Assembly: GCA_905221605.1 (NCBI GenBank)
Contig: CAJNDS010000557.1
Span: 1,223,579 to 1,273,578 of the forward strand
Direction: 5' to 3'
DNA from: Symbiodinium natans
Taxonomy: Eukaryota; Sar; Dinophyceae; Suessiales; Symbiodiniaceae
DNA: 50,000 bases
Below the pieces are notes generated by a model. It was not told where the DNA came from. It saw only the letters and a list, made by a program, of their open reading frames with translations, and ran no database searches. The position numbers were made by a program, and so were the translations under genes. Positions 31,247 through 40,302 of this stretch are shown here, piece by piece. Within the stretch, counting starts at the first letter, position 1, and each line of letters opens with the position of its first letter.

Positions 31247-31952
31247 GCTTCGGGAGGCTTCAAGGTTGAGAGTGCAGGGAGGTGGTTCGATCCCCCTGGA
31301 GTAGTTGGCTCTTGGATACAGGCGTAAAGGAGGTCGAGAACCCTCCCTAAAATAGTCCCGAAACCCTAAACCCTAAACCTTAAACCCTAAACCCTAAACC
31401 CTCAAAGCCCTAAACCCGAAACTCCAAACCCCATAGCCTCAGTATTGCTACCCTGAACCCCCCCCCCCCCCTCCCCCAAAAAAAAAATCGAAACAACATA
31501 AAATAAACCGAACCTCGAGGGCATTGAGGGCATTGAGGGCTGTTCCATCAAGCCAGACCCCATAGCGGTAAGGGATTTCAAGCTAAGGCCCCTCAGCCCC
31601 CGGAACCCTAAACCCTAAACCCTAAACTCTAAACCCTAAACCCTAAACCCTAAACCCTATAGACCGAAACCCCAACACTACCCAGCAAACCCAAGCCTTA
31701 CCCCCAAATAGGCCCCTTTTTCAAGCGAAGCCCTTACCTAAACCCTAAACTCGAAACCCGAAACCAATCTCGAGGCCTCGATGACTTCACGGTGTACCTC
31801 ATCATGGCAGGCCCTACCTTTTTAAGGTTTGCTTCGTAGCTGAATGAGTAGACTTTGCACTTTTAGGGCTACGACAATCCCCTACAGAACTGAAAGTGTA
31901 CACTTTTTCTTTTTTTTTTTGGGGGGGGGGGGGGGGCTTCGGGTTTAGGGTT
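31247..31952. other. Mosaic, C-run/A-run and T-run/G-run junctions
   Basis: CCCTAAA-variant tracts at 31360-31440 and 31607-31660. Homopolymer junctions at 31458-31487 (C-rich then A10) and 31910-31936 (T11 then G16). The island 31765-31830 is open in two frames; one (GLDDFTVYLIMAGPTFL) is protein-like but lacks clear splice sites. Confidence 0.6.
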
Positions 31953-32062
31953 ACCCTAAACCCTAAACCCTAAACCCTAAACCCTAAACCCTAAACCCTA
32001 AACCCTAAACCCTAAACCCTAAACCCTAAACCCTAAACCCTAAACCCTAAACCCTAAACCTC
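31953..32062 (-). repeat. Interstitial CCCTAAA tract
   Basis: About fifteen perfect heptamers. The following island 32070-32155 is open (EEAAPEPPTRGATPQDHPLR) and is followed in turn by a TTTAGGG tract. Confidence 0.95.
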
Positions 32063-32211
32063 TAGGGTTTAGAAGAAGCAGCCCCAGAGCCGCCCACTCG
32101 AGGAGCCACACCCCAGGATCACCCCCTCAGGCGGAGCAGAACCCACTTTGCCGGGGGTTTAGGGTTTAGGGTTTAGGGTTTAGGGTTTAGGGTTTAGGGT
32201 TTAGGGTCTAG

Positions 32212-32311
32212 GCCGACACGAAGCGATTCCCACCCCCATGAAAGGAACGCACATTTCGTGCACAAAGGGCGCTCGGGAATCTATGGTGATTGGAGCCAGG
32301 GAGGGCATTAG
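32212..32311 (+). CDS. Candidate exon, unknown protein
   Basis: Starts after TTTAGGGTCTAG, one base plus 33 codons to TAG at 32309. The peptide includes RNAHFVHKGRSGIYGDWSQG, histidine- and glycine-rich with mixed composition. It sits between two TTTAGGG tracts (32156-32206 and 32312-32417). No family recognised; a GC-rich random open stretch is the alternative. Confidence 0.35.
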
Positions 32312-32474
32312 AGTTTAGGGTTTAGGGATTAGAGTTTAGGGTTTAGGGTTTAGGGTTTAGTGTTTAGGGTTTAGGGTTTAGGGTTTGGGGTTTGGGGTTT
32401 AGGGTTTAGGGTTTAGGGGGCCCACCGGAAACACCGAGAAAGTCGCCAGCCTGAACGCCTGTCGCTGCTCTATC

Positions 32475-32587
32475 ACTTGGTAGCTTGGTGGTGCCCCTTT
32501 CCCTTTCTTTGGTTCAAGGTTCCCTCTTAAAGTAACCCAGCAGAAAATGGGTGCCCTTATCATAGTATGGTTGCTGGGCTACCGCAA
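32475..32587. mobile_element. tRNA-like foldback element, second copy
   Basis: Starts TTGGTAGCTTGGTGG (A-box-like), contains GGTTCAAGG (B-box-like) and ends TTGCTGGGCTACCGCAA, whose reverse complement again reads GGTAGCCCAG. An internal CCCAGCA/TGCTGGG stem and the core ATGGGTGCCCTTAT correspond to AAGGGTACCCCTTA in the copy at 30958. Confidence 0.5.
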
Positions 32588-33063
32588 TTCTTCCGATTAG
32601 TAGCAGCCCATGGGGTAATTAAGTTGCAGCTGCTTCATCTCGATCCTTTTAGGGGGGAGGGCTCTGGGTAGGAGAAGGGTAGACGGATTTGTGAGGACTT
32701 GCGGCTGAGAGCCTGCGATGGTGGTTGACTTAATCTAGGGGTTAGGGTTTAAGGTTTAGGGATTTGGGGTACATGCTATGGACTTTCGGTGACCCAAATC
32801 CCCGACAGTATGGACCAAATGGCTATCACATACCGTGGGGTATTATAGGGGTTGGGGCCGCCAAAGGACTCATTCTATTCATGGTTAAAAAAACCCCTTG
32901 AGAAGCCTTTAGACCCCGAAAGCCCTTTAGAAACCCAACTCCCCCAACGCCCCTGAGCCTTCAACCCACGAACCCTAAACCCTAACCCCCTAAACCCCTA
33001 AACCCTAAACCCTAAAACCCTAAACCCTAAACCCTAAACCCGCACTACTGCCCCGCGAGGCAG
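32588..33063. other. Unique DNA and heptamer mosaic
   Basis: Little structure until CCCTAAA variants at 32960-33042. No gene seen in 32588-32960. Confidence 0.6.
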
Positions 33064-33148
33064 CGGAATCTACACTTGCTATGAGCTGATCTTGGGCACG
33101 ATGATCGGCTGCTTTGCTCTGGCATCGATCGCCTCTCGGCTCCCTAAG
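33064..33148 (+). CDS. Candidate exon encoding a membrane segment
   Basis: Starts after CCCGCGAGGCAG and ends CCTAAG/GTTTAGGG, so the first following heptamer supplies a good donor context (AAG/GT). One base plus 28 codons, ending in phase 0. The peptide IYTCYELILGTMIGCFALAS is long and hydrophobic enough for a transmembrane helix, followed by a basic end (SRLPK). C-tract upstream, G-tract downstream. Possibly the same membrane protein as 34823-34902. Confidence 0.5.
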
Positions 33149-33414
33149 GTTTAGGGTTTAGGATTTGGGGTTTAGGGTTCAGTGTTTAGGCTTAGGACCC
33201 CAAATCGCAACCCTCAAACCCCAAGCCCGAAACCCCAAGACAAAAAGGGCACCCTGTTAATTACTCCTGGTGCAGGCACTGATACGTGGTGCACGACTCC
33301 AGGTGCAACTAGGCTTCAGGGCTTCTTGGAGTTCGGGGTTTTCAAAGCCTAAACCTTAAGCCCGACGCCCTAACCCTAAACCCTAAACCCAAACCCTAAA
33401 CCCTAAAAACCCTA

Positions 33415-33533
33415 GTAAGCCGAGAAACCCTAAAAAACGCTAAAACACCCTAAAAAACCTAAAAACCCTAAAAACCCTAAAAACCCTACAAACCCTAAAA
33501 GCCCTAAAAGCCCTAAAAACCCTAAAAGCCCTG
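33415..33533. repeat. AAAAACCCT variant tract
   Basis: A run of lengthened heptamer relatives (CCCTAAAAA, CCCTAAAAG; 9-10 bp period), homogenised locally. Confidence 0.85.
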
Positions 33534-33580
33534 AACCCTAAACCCTAAACATCGTCTTCTTGAGGTCCTCTTCCTGACAG

Positions 33581-33654
33581 AGAGCTCCTCGCTTTCGCGC
33601 GTGCTCGTGGCCTGGCAGTCGTGAGTCTTCCAGCCTATACGGGGACTTACGAAG
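33581..33654 (+). CDS. Candidate exon, unknown protein
   Basis: The 3' splice site is textbook: a pyrimidine-rich CTTCTTGAGGTCCTCTTCC, then TGACAG. The exon ends TACGAAG/GTAGGGTTTAGGG, where a consensus-like GTAGGG runs straight into heptamers. 24 codons with one extra base at each end: ELLAFARARGLAVVSLPAYT, then GTYE. An alpha/beta-like hydrophobic pattern; family unknown. Phase does not fit 33148 directly. Confidence 0.55.
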
Positions 33655-33856
33655 GTAGGGTTTAGGGTTGAGGGTTGAGGGCTTAGGGCTTAGGGCTTAG
33701 GGCTTGCTAATAGACCCCACATAGCAGGATTCCCTAGAAAGAAGGGAACCCCCATACCCTAAACCCTAAACTGGCAGACGTAGGAGGGTGCGGCAGGAGG
33801 TTTGGAAGGTTGGGAGGACCTAACCCCTAGAACCTTAGCCCTAAAAGCCCTAAAGC

Positions 33857-33967
33857 TTGGGATGTTCCCCCTTATACTGCAGTCCTGAATTGGGATTATA
33901 GTAGGGGTACTATGGGGGGGTACTATGATCACTACTAAGGACTGTTAGTATAAGGGGTACATCCCAA
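33857..33967. mobile_element. MITE, TTGGGATGT family, copy 1 with perfect 8-bp TSD
   Basis: 111-bp element with near full-length inverted arms (TTGGGATGTTCCCCCTTATA against TATAAGGGGTACATCCCAA, and AGTCCT/AGGACT inside). Flanks CCTAAAGC (33849-33856) and CCTAAAGC (33968-33975) are an exact 8-bp target-site duplication. An 8-bp duplication is typical of hAT elements; no coding capacity, so a miniature non-autonomous element. Confidence 0.85.
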
Positions 33968-33975
33968 CCTAAAGC

Positions 33976-34822
33976 TCTAAACCCTGATGGCTTATGATGG
34001 CTTCGAGATGTACGTTTTGAGGTGCTCCTTTTGTTCTTTTGGAAAGCTCCGTGTTTCTTGCTCTCTCCGTTGAACCCTAAACCTACACCCTAAATCCAGG
34101 GTTGAGGGATTTAGGGTTTTGGTGGTCATGGGCACGGAGATCAGTAAATCGGCACCCTGAGCTGAAACAACACCAAAAATGGCCAGCTATATTTATTTAG
34201 TCATCCGTTTTCGGGTTCAGGCAGGGTCATGGTTCACAGGGCTCTAGGGTGGAACATCAGGCGCTCACACTCCACATCGTTAGGGGCTCTATCCTAACCT
34301 CCCTGCAGCTATCAACCCAAAACCCTGCGCCCCAACAGCACCAAACCACAAGGCCCATGCCTAAACTTCAGCACTTCTCTCTTTGAGGCTTCTGAGCACA
34401 TCCAAAACGGCAAGCCCCAAACCACATATCCTAAATCCCAGGCAAGACTCTAAGAATACTCCAACGTAGCCCAAACCAATACCCCTTCACCTATAAAGGG
34501 AGAGTATGAGGAAGGATATACCATGCCCCCCTCAATTCGAGTATTGCCTACCCAAGCAAACAAATACGAAAGGGAGGGCAAACCCCTGAAACCCGGAAAA
34601 GACTAACTCCCGAAAGCGGAACCCGTGTCTGCAAAAACTCGAAACCGAAAACTCCTCAGGGTCCCCTAAGCCCCAAACCCTAAACCCTAAACCCTAGACC
34701 CTAGACCCTAGACCCCTAACCCCTCGACCCTAGACCCCTAACCCCTAGACCCCAAAACCCTGGACCCTAAACCCTAGACCCCCAAAACCCTGGACCCTAA
34801 ACCCTAAACCCAACACCTCGAG
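33976..34822. other. Unique DNA and CCCTAGA-type tract
   Basis: No gene seen in 33976-34670. 34675-34810 is a tract of CCCTAAA and CCCTAGA variants ahead of the exon at 34823. Confidence 0.6.
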
Positions 34823-34902
34823 GAGAGTATCCCCGCCTGGGCCATCCTCCTGGCCCTGGGTTTAATTGCCGCTGGGCTCTGTTTCCAGATTTGGGGCTTG
34901 GG
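34823..34902 (+). CDS. Candidate exon encoding a membrane segment
   Basis: Starts after CCAACACCTCGAG and ends GGCTTGGG/GTTCAGGG; 26 codons plus two bases. The peptide ESIPAWAILLALGLIAAGLC continuing FQIWGL is an unmistakable hydrophobic helix, probably transmembrane. C-tract upstream, G-tract downstream. The donor is the least certain point. The membrane exon at 33064 suggests one polytopic protein, which is inference. Confidence 0.5.
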
Positions 34903-35124
34903 GTTCAGGGTTGGGGTTTAGGGTTTAGGGTTTAGGGCTTAGGGCTTAGGGTTTAGGGTTTAGGGTTTAGGGTTTAGGGCTATAGTTGCACTTCTGAGAA
35001 GTTAGAAGCCTGCAACGCGAGCCCTCATACTTGCAATGCCTAAGGCCCTCTGATTCATCCCCATGAATGAGGGGAGGCTTGTGGGGGCTGAGGGTTTGGC
35101 TAGTGTATGGTTCTGTCTTGTCAG

Positions 35125-35207
35125 AATGGGGAGGCTTTGGAGCACAATTGGTCCGCAGCCTGTAGTTATGAGTCGAAATATCAGAGCCCTAAATTGAGCT
35201 TGTCAGG
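35125..35207 (+). CDS. Candidate exon, unknown protein
   Basis: Good acceptor (GGTTCTGTCTTGTCAG) and donor GTCAGG/GTTTAGGG. Starts in phase 0, 27 codons plus two bases: NGEALEHNWSAACSYESKYQ then SPKLSLS. Reads like a soluble, surface-exposed segment. A second frame from an ATG at 35126 is also open. A TTTAGGG tract of about ten repeats follows at once. Confidence 0.5.
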
Positions 35208-35280
35208 GTTTAGGGTTTAGGGTTTAGGGTTTAGGGTTTAGGGTTTAGGGCTTAGGGTTTAGGGTTTAGGGTTTAGGGTC
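35208..35280 (+). repeat. Interstitial TTTAGGG tract
   Basis: About ten heptamers (one TTAGGGC variant), starting at the presumed donor of the exon 35125-35207. Confidence 0.95.
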
Positions 35281-36540
35281 ACTCACAGTAGCTGTAGGCG
35301 GTCGGTATAAGGGCCCGTACAAGAGCAAGACATGAAACTTCCAGTCGACGTTTGGGGCACCCAGACCCTTGCAACCCTAATAACTAAACCGTAGAACCCC
35401 AGAACCCTAAAACCCTAGAACCCTAGAACCCTAAATTCCCAAAGCCCTAGAACTCTAAAAACCCCTAGAACCCTAAACCCTAGAACCCTAACCACCCACC
35501 CACCCCCCCCTCCTGCGCTCCTGCGGCGATAGCAGGTGATGTCGAACCTCTTCTGAGCCGCAGACGCCCAATGCAGGGCCCGATTGGGGCCCTGTCTTCT
35601 CTTTAATCTGGGCCTCACGGAAGGGAGCTCGAACCTCTAAACCGGAGCCTGTAGACCCTGAACCCCCTAGAACCCTCACAACCCTGAATCCCAAACCCAT
35701 AAAACCCATAGCCCTAAACCCTAAACCCTAAACCCTAAACCCTACACCCTAAACCCTAAACCCTAAACCCTACACCCGACCAACTTGGAGGCCTAAGACA
35801 TCGACGCGAGAACCCCCAGCCAAAGGGTTAAGGGTTTAGGGTTTAGGGCGACTGGTTCTTCGGTTCCCATGTAGGGTCGATCCTCCTCCCCCCTCACCCT
35901 GTGTGAAGCCATTGTACAGATGCAGCGGGTGTCGCTCGGGCGAGGAAAAGTCATGTAGCAGCGGTTTAGTGTTTAGGGTTTAGGGTTTAGGGTTTAGGGT
36001 GTGCCCTGCAGCCCCAAGGCTCTAATACAGGGCCTACTTGTTTTATACGGGTCGCGGTATTTGTTCTGGGTAGTTTACATGCTAGTTCTACACCGTTCAT
36101 CAGGGGGTAACACAAAACCCTAAAACCCTTAAACCCTTAAAAGCCTTAAAACCCTAAGACCCTCAAACCCTCAAACCCTTAAACCCTAATCCCCTAGACC
36201 CTAAATCGGCTCACATGATCCCGAGGCCGATGGTCGCCAAACCGCAACTATCCTAGTTGTCAAGAGCCTCGAAACACACAAGTCCCTGAAACCCTACCCT
36301 AAGCCCGGGTTGATTCATTCCAAGTCCCTCGCGGGTGTGCTGGCTGACACACGCCCCTGCACTCAACGTAGTCGATCTTCGAAACTCATGCTTTGAGATC
36401 AGTCTGCGAATGGTGTGTCACGTGAACCCTTAGCCCTGAACACCCCTGAACACCCGCATCCATCCATGAGACCCCCCATCGGCTTAAATAAGCCTTTCAG
36501 AAGCTAACACCCCGGCACCCCCCTCCCCGCCTCCCTGCAG
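35281..36540. other. Mosaic with several possible small exons
   Basis: CCCTAGAA variants (35400-35495), CCCTAAA (35708-35775) and TTTAGGG (35965-36000). The island 35885-35945 reads LTLCEAIVQMQRVSLGRGKV to a TAG with a possible acceptor; 36215-36290 is open with DPEADGRQTATILVVKSLET. Both are plausible but weaker than the exons listed. Confidence 0.4.
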
Positions 36541-36590
36541 ATTGTCTTGTACGGTTTTCCCGAGGCAAAACAGGCCTTTGGCGCTCCGAG
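36541..36590 (+). CDS. Exon 1 of a partial gene model (36541-37309)
   Basis: The best splice sites in the window: CACCCCCCTCCCCGCCTCC then CTGCAG upstream, and CCGAG/GTACTC downstream. 50 nt, phase 0 start, 16 codons plus two bases (IVLYGFPEAKQAFGAP). It joins in phase to 36758-36876. Unknown protein. Confidence 0.55.
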
Positions 36591-36757
36591 GTACTCGAAA
36601 AAAGCTACACAAACAAAACAACCCCCGCGGCCACAAGGTGCGGTGTTTAGGGTTTAGGGTTTAGGGTTTAGGGTTTAGGGTTCAGGGTTTAGGGTTTAGG
36701 GTTTAGGGTTTAGGGTTTAGGGTTTAGGGTTTAGGGTTTAGGGTTTAGGGATCTCAG
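36591..36757 (+). other. Candidate 167-nt intron filled with TTTAGGG
   Basis: Starts GTACTC, has about 50 bp of ordinary sequence, then about fifteen TTTAGGG heptamers (36643-36750, one TTCAGGG), and ends GATCTCAG. Flanking exons are phase-compatible (AG + G). There is no C-tract in this intron, so the heptamer tract here is not paired. Confidence 0.5.
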
Positions 36758-36876
36758 GCTCTATGTTCATCCGCTGCCCGGGAAGAACTACCGCAGCTTC
36801 GCATCTCTGCCGGGCTCCCGTCTTTGTCCGTCGAGGGATGCGGGGGAGATGGGGGGAGGGAACGGGCAGGGGGAGG
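36758..36876 (+). CDS. Exon 2 of the partial gene model
   Basis: Starts after GGGATCTCAG; one base, 39 codons and one base, ending GGGGGAGG/GTTTAGGG. The peptide begins LYVHPLPGKNYRSFASLPGS and ends glycine-rich. Phase-compatible with both neighbours. No domain recognised. Confidence 0.55.
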
Positions 36877-37226
36877 GTTTAGGGTTTAGGGTTTAGGGTT
36901 TAGGGTTTAGGGTTTAGGGTTTAAGGCTTAAGGTTTAGGGTTCAGGGTTCGTTTCTTAAGGGAGGGAGTTTCAATGGGGGTGACCCAAGGTTCCCTAATA
37001 CTCCCCACTACTCCCTTAGCCTCGCTAAGCTTCCCTATAAGGCTCCCTAAGTACCTACTTCATGAACCGCCCTCCCTTAAGAACCCTATAGCACAAGTTA
37101 TAATACATGAGCGTTCCTTTTCAGGTCCCTTCCTTAACATGGCTCTTGATACGTAGGGTGTCCAAACGAGCGACGGATCTGGGCTGCTAGGGTTTGTGGC
37201 TTATAGGGCTTTGGCCTTTGGAGTAG
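36877..37226 (+). other. Candidate intron with heptamers and a foldback element
   Basis: Starts GTTTAGGG with about seven heptamers and ends GGAGTAG. It contains the 131-bp foldback 36953-37083. Confidence 0.4.
36953..37083. mobile_element. Foldback element, 14-bp perfect ends
   Basis: TTCTTAAGGGAGGG (36953-36966) is the exact reverse complement of 37070-37083, and the pairing continues imperfectly inward (AGTTTCA against TGAACCG). Interior TTCCCTAA-type words repeat. It sits in a presumed intron directly after heptamers; no clear target-site duplication. Confidence 0.75.
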
Positions 37227-37309
37227 AGGCGATGGGCAGGGTTCCGGACGAAAAAGATGAAAGGCTCAACTCACTTGAGCGCATTTTGCCTGTCAACATC
37301 TCTTTCTGA
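37227..37309 (+). CDS. Exon 3 (terminal) of the partial gene model
   Basis: Starts after TTTGGAGTAG and completes a codon split with exon 2 (G + AG). Peptide AMGRVPDEKDERLNSLERIL then PVNISF and a TGA at 37307. A charged helix followed by a hydrophobic C-terminus. A CCCTAAA tract starts right after the stop. Confidence 0.5.
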
Positions 37310-37646
37310 GAAACCCTAAACCCTAAACCCGTAAACCGCATGAGAACAGTTTATGATAGTCTAAACAGCCTGGTGCCGCAAAGTGCGCCCCCCCCCCTCC
37401 CCCCCCAAAAAAAAAAACCAACAACAGCCCACAAATTGCGCCCCAAACTGCAGAAGCCTCCAGACTACATTTGCTACAAACCCAAGCCCCAAACCCGTAG
37501 GGTTTAGGGTTTAGGGTTTAGGGTTTAGGGTTTAGGGTTTAGGGTTTAGGGTTTAGGGTTTAGGGTTTAGGGTTTAGGGTTTAGGGCACCCAAAACTCCC
37601 TAACTTCCGCAACCCTAAACCCCTTAGGCTTCGTACTTTTGCAAAG
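37310..37646. other. Mosaic with TTTAGGG tract
   Basis: C-run/A-run junction at 37388-37417 and a TTTAGGG tract of about twelve repeats (37498-37587). Confidence 0.8.
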
Positions 37647-37735
37647 CACCGAGATGAGGTGGGCACCCTGCTGCGGGCAGGGCATCTTTGCCGTGAAGGC
37701 GGTTGAGGGCCGCGCACAGGCGCAGGCGCAAAACG
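37647..37735 (+). CDS. Candidate exon, unknown protein
   Basis: Possible acceptor TACTTTTGCAAAG; ends AAAACG/GTTTAGGG. One base, 29 codons and one base: begins TEMRWAPCCGQGIFAVKAVE and ends in an AQAQAQ repeat. The acceptor is weak and another frame is partly open. Short C-tract upstream, G-tract downstream. Confidence 0.35.
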
Positions 37736-37988
37736 GTTTAGGGTTTAGGGTTTAGGGTCTAGCGTCTAGGGTCTAGGGTTTAGGGTTTAGGGGAGGGCCC
37801 CAAATGGACCCCGAAGATCCCACCTCAATCCACAGTCTCTGGGGTTTAGGTTTTAATGAGGTTTCTGATTAGTGAACCCCCAAAAGGTCTCCCGAAAAAG
37901 TGCGACTTCTTTCTTAATTGTTTTTGTTTATGTGTTTTTTTTTTGGGGTGGGGGGTGGGGGGGGAGGGCGGCTGGCCCATGAGCTCAG

Positions 37989-38080
37989 AAGTATTTGAGA
38001 TTCTTCTCAAAGGGATCACCGTAGAATTTCTGAAGGATCTCCAGAATAATCTCGGGAGGGGCTCAGAAGGGTTGTCTTAG
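37989..38080 (+). CDS. Candidate terminal exon, helical peptide
   Basis: After CCATGAGCTCAG, two bases and 29 codons to a TAG at 38078. The peptide around VFEILLKGITVEFLKDLQNN is strongly amphipathic. The same frame extends upstream across a T-run/G-run junction, which argues for a splice acceptor here. A TTTAGGG tract of about seventeen repeats follows (38115-38240). Confidence 0.45.
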
Positions 38081-38114
38081 CTTTAGTGCTGGCCGGGCTG
38101 CCTGAGACTTGAGG

Positions 38115-38240
38115 GTTTTGGGTCTAGGGTTTAGGGTTTAGGGTTTATAGGGTTTAGGGTTTAGGGTTTAGGGTTTAGGGTTTAGGGTTTAGGGTTTAGG
38201 GTTTAGGGTTTAGGGTTTAGGGTTTAGGGTTTAGGGTTTA
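38115..38240 (+). repeat. Long TTTAGGG tract
   Basis: About seventeen heptamers, one interrupted by an extra TATA. Confidence 0.95.
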
Positions 38241-38334
38241 GCAAGTTTTCAGAAGGCAGGCTGCTTTGCTCCGATCCAGCTCAGGCATCTCAGGAGGGAT
38301 GGGGCCCAGGCTCCCCAAGTTTCAGTGTTTCAGC

Positions 38335-38529
38335 TTGGGATGTTCCCCCCTTATACTAACAGCCCTTAATAGGGTTTAGGGTTTAGGGTTTAGGGTTTAG
38401 GGTTTAGGGTTTAGCGTTTAGGGTTTAGGGTTTAGGGTTTAGGGTTAGGATGTTCCTCCTTCTCTAACAGTCCTTAATCGGGATTCTAATAGGGGCTACG
38501 ATAATCCGTACTAAGGACTGTTTTCCCAA
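38335..38529. mobile_element. MITE, TTGGGATGT family, copy 2, split by heptamers
   Basis: Starts TTGGGATGTTCCCCCCTTAT and ends AAGGACTGTTTTCCCAA. Flanks GTTTCAGC (38327-38334) and GCTTCAGC (38530-38537) match at 7 of 8 positions, as a decayed target-site duplication. After the left arm (to about 38371) come about eleven TTTAGGG repeats (38372-38448), then a second left arm (GGATGTTCCTCCTTCTCTAA). The heptamers therefore lie inside the element, between two copies of its arm. Confidence 0.8.
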
Positions 38530-38567
38530 GCTTCAGCTTTGTTTGGGCTCAGCTCAGAGAATCTCAG

Positions 38568-38762
38568 AAGCCAAGTTTCAGGAACTCATGCCATGTAAAT
38601 TTTCAGATGACCCGACAACCTTAACAGAATATCGGGGATCACGATAATGTGATCCCGCTCAGCAATTTCGACAAAATCTGCCACAATTCCGGGGGATGAC
38701 ACGAATCAGCATGAATTCTGATTTAGGGTCCAGGGAGCCAAGCTACGAGAATGCCTATGAAG
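38568..38762 (+). CDS. Candidate exon(s), one in-frame stop
   Basis: One frame is protein-like throughout (ISEAKFQELMPCKFSDDPTT upstream; GMTRISMNSDLGSREPSYEN downstream) and is broken only by TAA at 38645. The stop lies in a perfect small hairpin (GGATCAC/GTGATCC, 38636-38655). Two readings fit: two exons, the second starting after CCGCTCAG at 38663, or one exon with a nonsense mutation. The 3' end TATGAAG/GTATGT is a consensus donor, and the exon 38933 follows in phase. Confidence 0.5.
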
Positions 38763-38932
38763 GTATGTGTTTGGGGTGCGGGGTGAGTGGGTTGCAAGGT
38801 TGCAACTGTCCCAAAGATCGTAGGGCGAAGCAATGTGGGGATTTCCGAAATTTGGGGTAAACACAAGACACTATAATCCTTCTAGTGGAACCCTCAAAAA
38901 GTACACTCTTTTGGGAAGCCCCCTTCTTCCAG
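38763..38932 (+). other. Candidate 170-nt intron without heptamers
   Basis: Starts GTATGT and ends CCCCTTCTTCCAG, both consensus-like. It has no heptamer tract, so heptamers are not a requirement for introns here. Flanking exons are phase-compatible (G + AA). Confidence 0.5.
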
Positions 38933-38988
38933 AATCTCTCGATGCACTCAGCCCTGAACTGGATGCCAAGGAGGGAGAGCAAGAAGAG
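38933..38988 (+). CDS. Candidate exon, acidic peptide
   Basis: 56 nt after CCCCTTCTTCCAG, ending CAAGAAGAG/GTTTTAGGG. Completes a codon with the previous exon and reads SLDALSPELDAKEGEQEE. Acidic, likely disordered linker. Confidence 0.5.
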
Positions 38989-39891
38989 GTTTTAGGGTTG
39001 CAGGTTTCGGGCTTCCGAGACACCTTGAGGCTGCAAAGAACAAGACCTTTAGGCTAAGTTTAGAGTTCACAAGGTTTGGGGTTGAGGGCTACACGCCCCT
39101 CCCGCACCAAAGCGGTGTGCAGCCGCCTGCACAGCCCAAACCCTTAAGCATAAACCCCTAGCCCTAAAGCCTAAACCTTAAACCCTAAACTCTAAACCCT
39201 AACCCTAAACCCAAACCCCTACATGGAGATTGGCAGGTGTGTAGCCCTGGTGCCGTTGAGGGCTTGGCTCCAGAGGGCTCCTTCGCCCGGACCCCCGGTC
39301 GCCTGCGATCTTTTGTGGAAGGATGCAGGCTTGGAGAATAGGGTTTAGGGTTTGGGGTTTGGGGTTTGGGGTTTAGGGTTTAGATAGGATGGGTGTGTAG
39401 GGTGTTGGGTTTTTAGGGTTTAGGGTTTTAGAGGGTGTAAGGAAGCTCCAGCTTTGGGGATGTGTAGGGTTTAGGGTCTAAATGTCAGGCTTCAAGGCGA
39501 AGTAGTTCTAGGAATTGATTCAACAGTTGTGGGTCTACCCACCCGAGGCCCAAAGAAGGCTTCTTCAAGGGTGTAGGGCTTATAGGGCATTTAGGGCTTA
39601 ATTGGTTTCACAGGGTTTATATGGTTTAGCGGGTTTTCAGGGTTCATACAGTTTGTGAGGTGTATGGGGTTTGGGCTCGACTAAGAACCATTGAGAAATT
39701 TGGGTGGATGAAGTTCGTGACCCCAAAATCCCTAAGGCCTGAAACCCCCAACCCCGTGAAGCCGTAAACGTTTCACCCTCCCCCCCCAAACCCCTAAAGC
39801 CTAAAGCCTAAAGCCGTAAACCCTAAACCCTCAACCCTCAACCCTAAACCCTAAGCCCTAAACCCTAAACGCCCTAGAGCCGCAAACCCAG
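38989..39891. other. Mosaic with one possible exon
   Basis: 39274-39342 is open after GGCTTGGCTCCAG and ends GAATAGG/GTTTAGGG, or at GATGCAG/GC, in more than one frame. The rest is heptamer variants and unique DNA with no gene seen. Confidence 0.4.
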
Positions 39892-39966
39892 CTGCGAAGA
39901 GCCAGGAGTTGCGACACGACTTCCCTTACGCACGGCACAGCTTGAAGCGCCCCGGCCGCGAGAAGG
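39892..39966 (+). CDS. Candidate exon, basic peptide
   Basis: After CGCAAACCCAG; two bases, 24 codons and one base, ending GAGAAGG/GTAGGA. The peptide AKSQELRHDFPYARHSLKRP is basic and mixed in composition. C-tract upstream, TTTAGGG tract shortly downstream. Unknown family. Confidence 0.5.
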
Positions 39967-40302
39967 GTAGGAGTTTTGGGGGGTTTAGGGTTTAGGGTTT
40001 GGGGTTTGGGGTTTAGGGTTTAGGGTTTAGGGTTTAGGGGGGGCGGGATTGAGAGGCGAGCCCCAACTCTTATCCCAAAATTCAGGTACAAGTACAGCCA
40101 CATTTCCCCCAGTATGATCCTCATGTATGTTTAGTTGGAAACTCGCCGAATTCCCAAGGCGTAGACTAGGCTCAGGCCTTGAGATTGTCAAAACAGTGTT
40201 AGGAAGACTTGTAAGTGAACTGCTAAATCTTCATGGCTCTGCCTGAAGAAACAGCTTGGCGTTTCGGCTTTCAAGGATCTTGGCTTCAAGGTTTAGGGTG
40301 TT

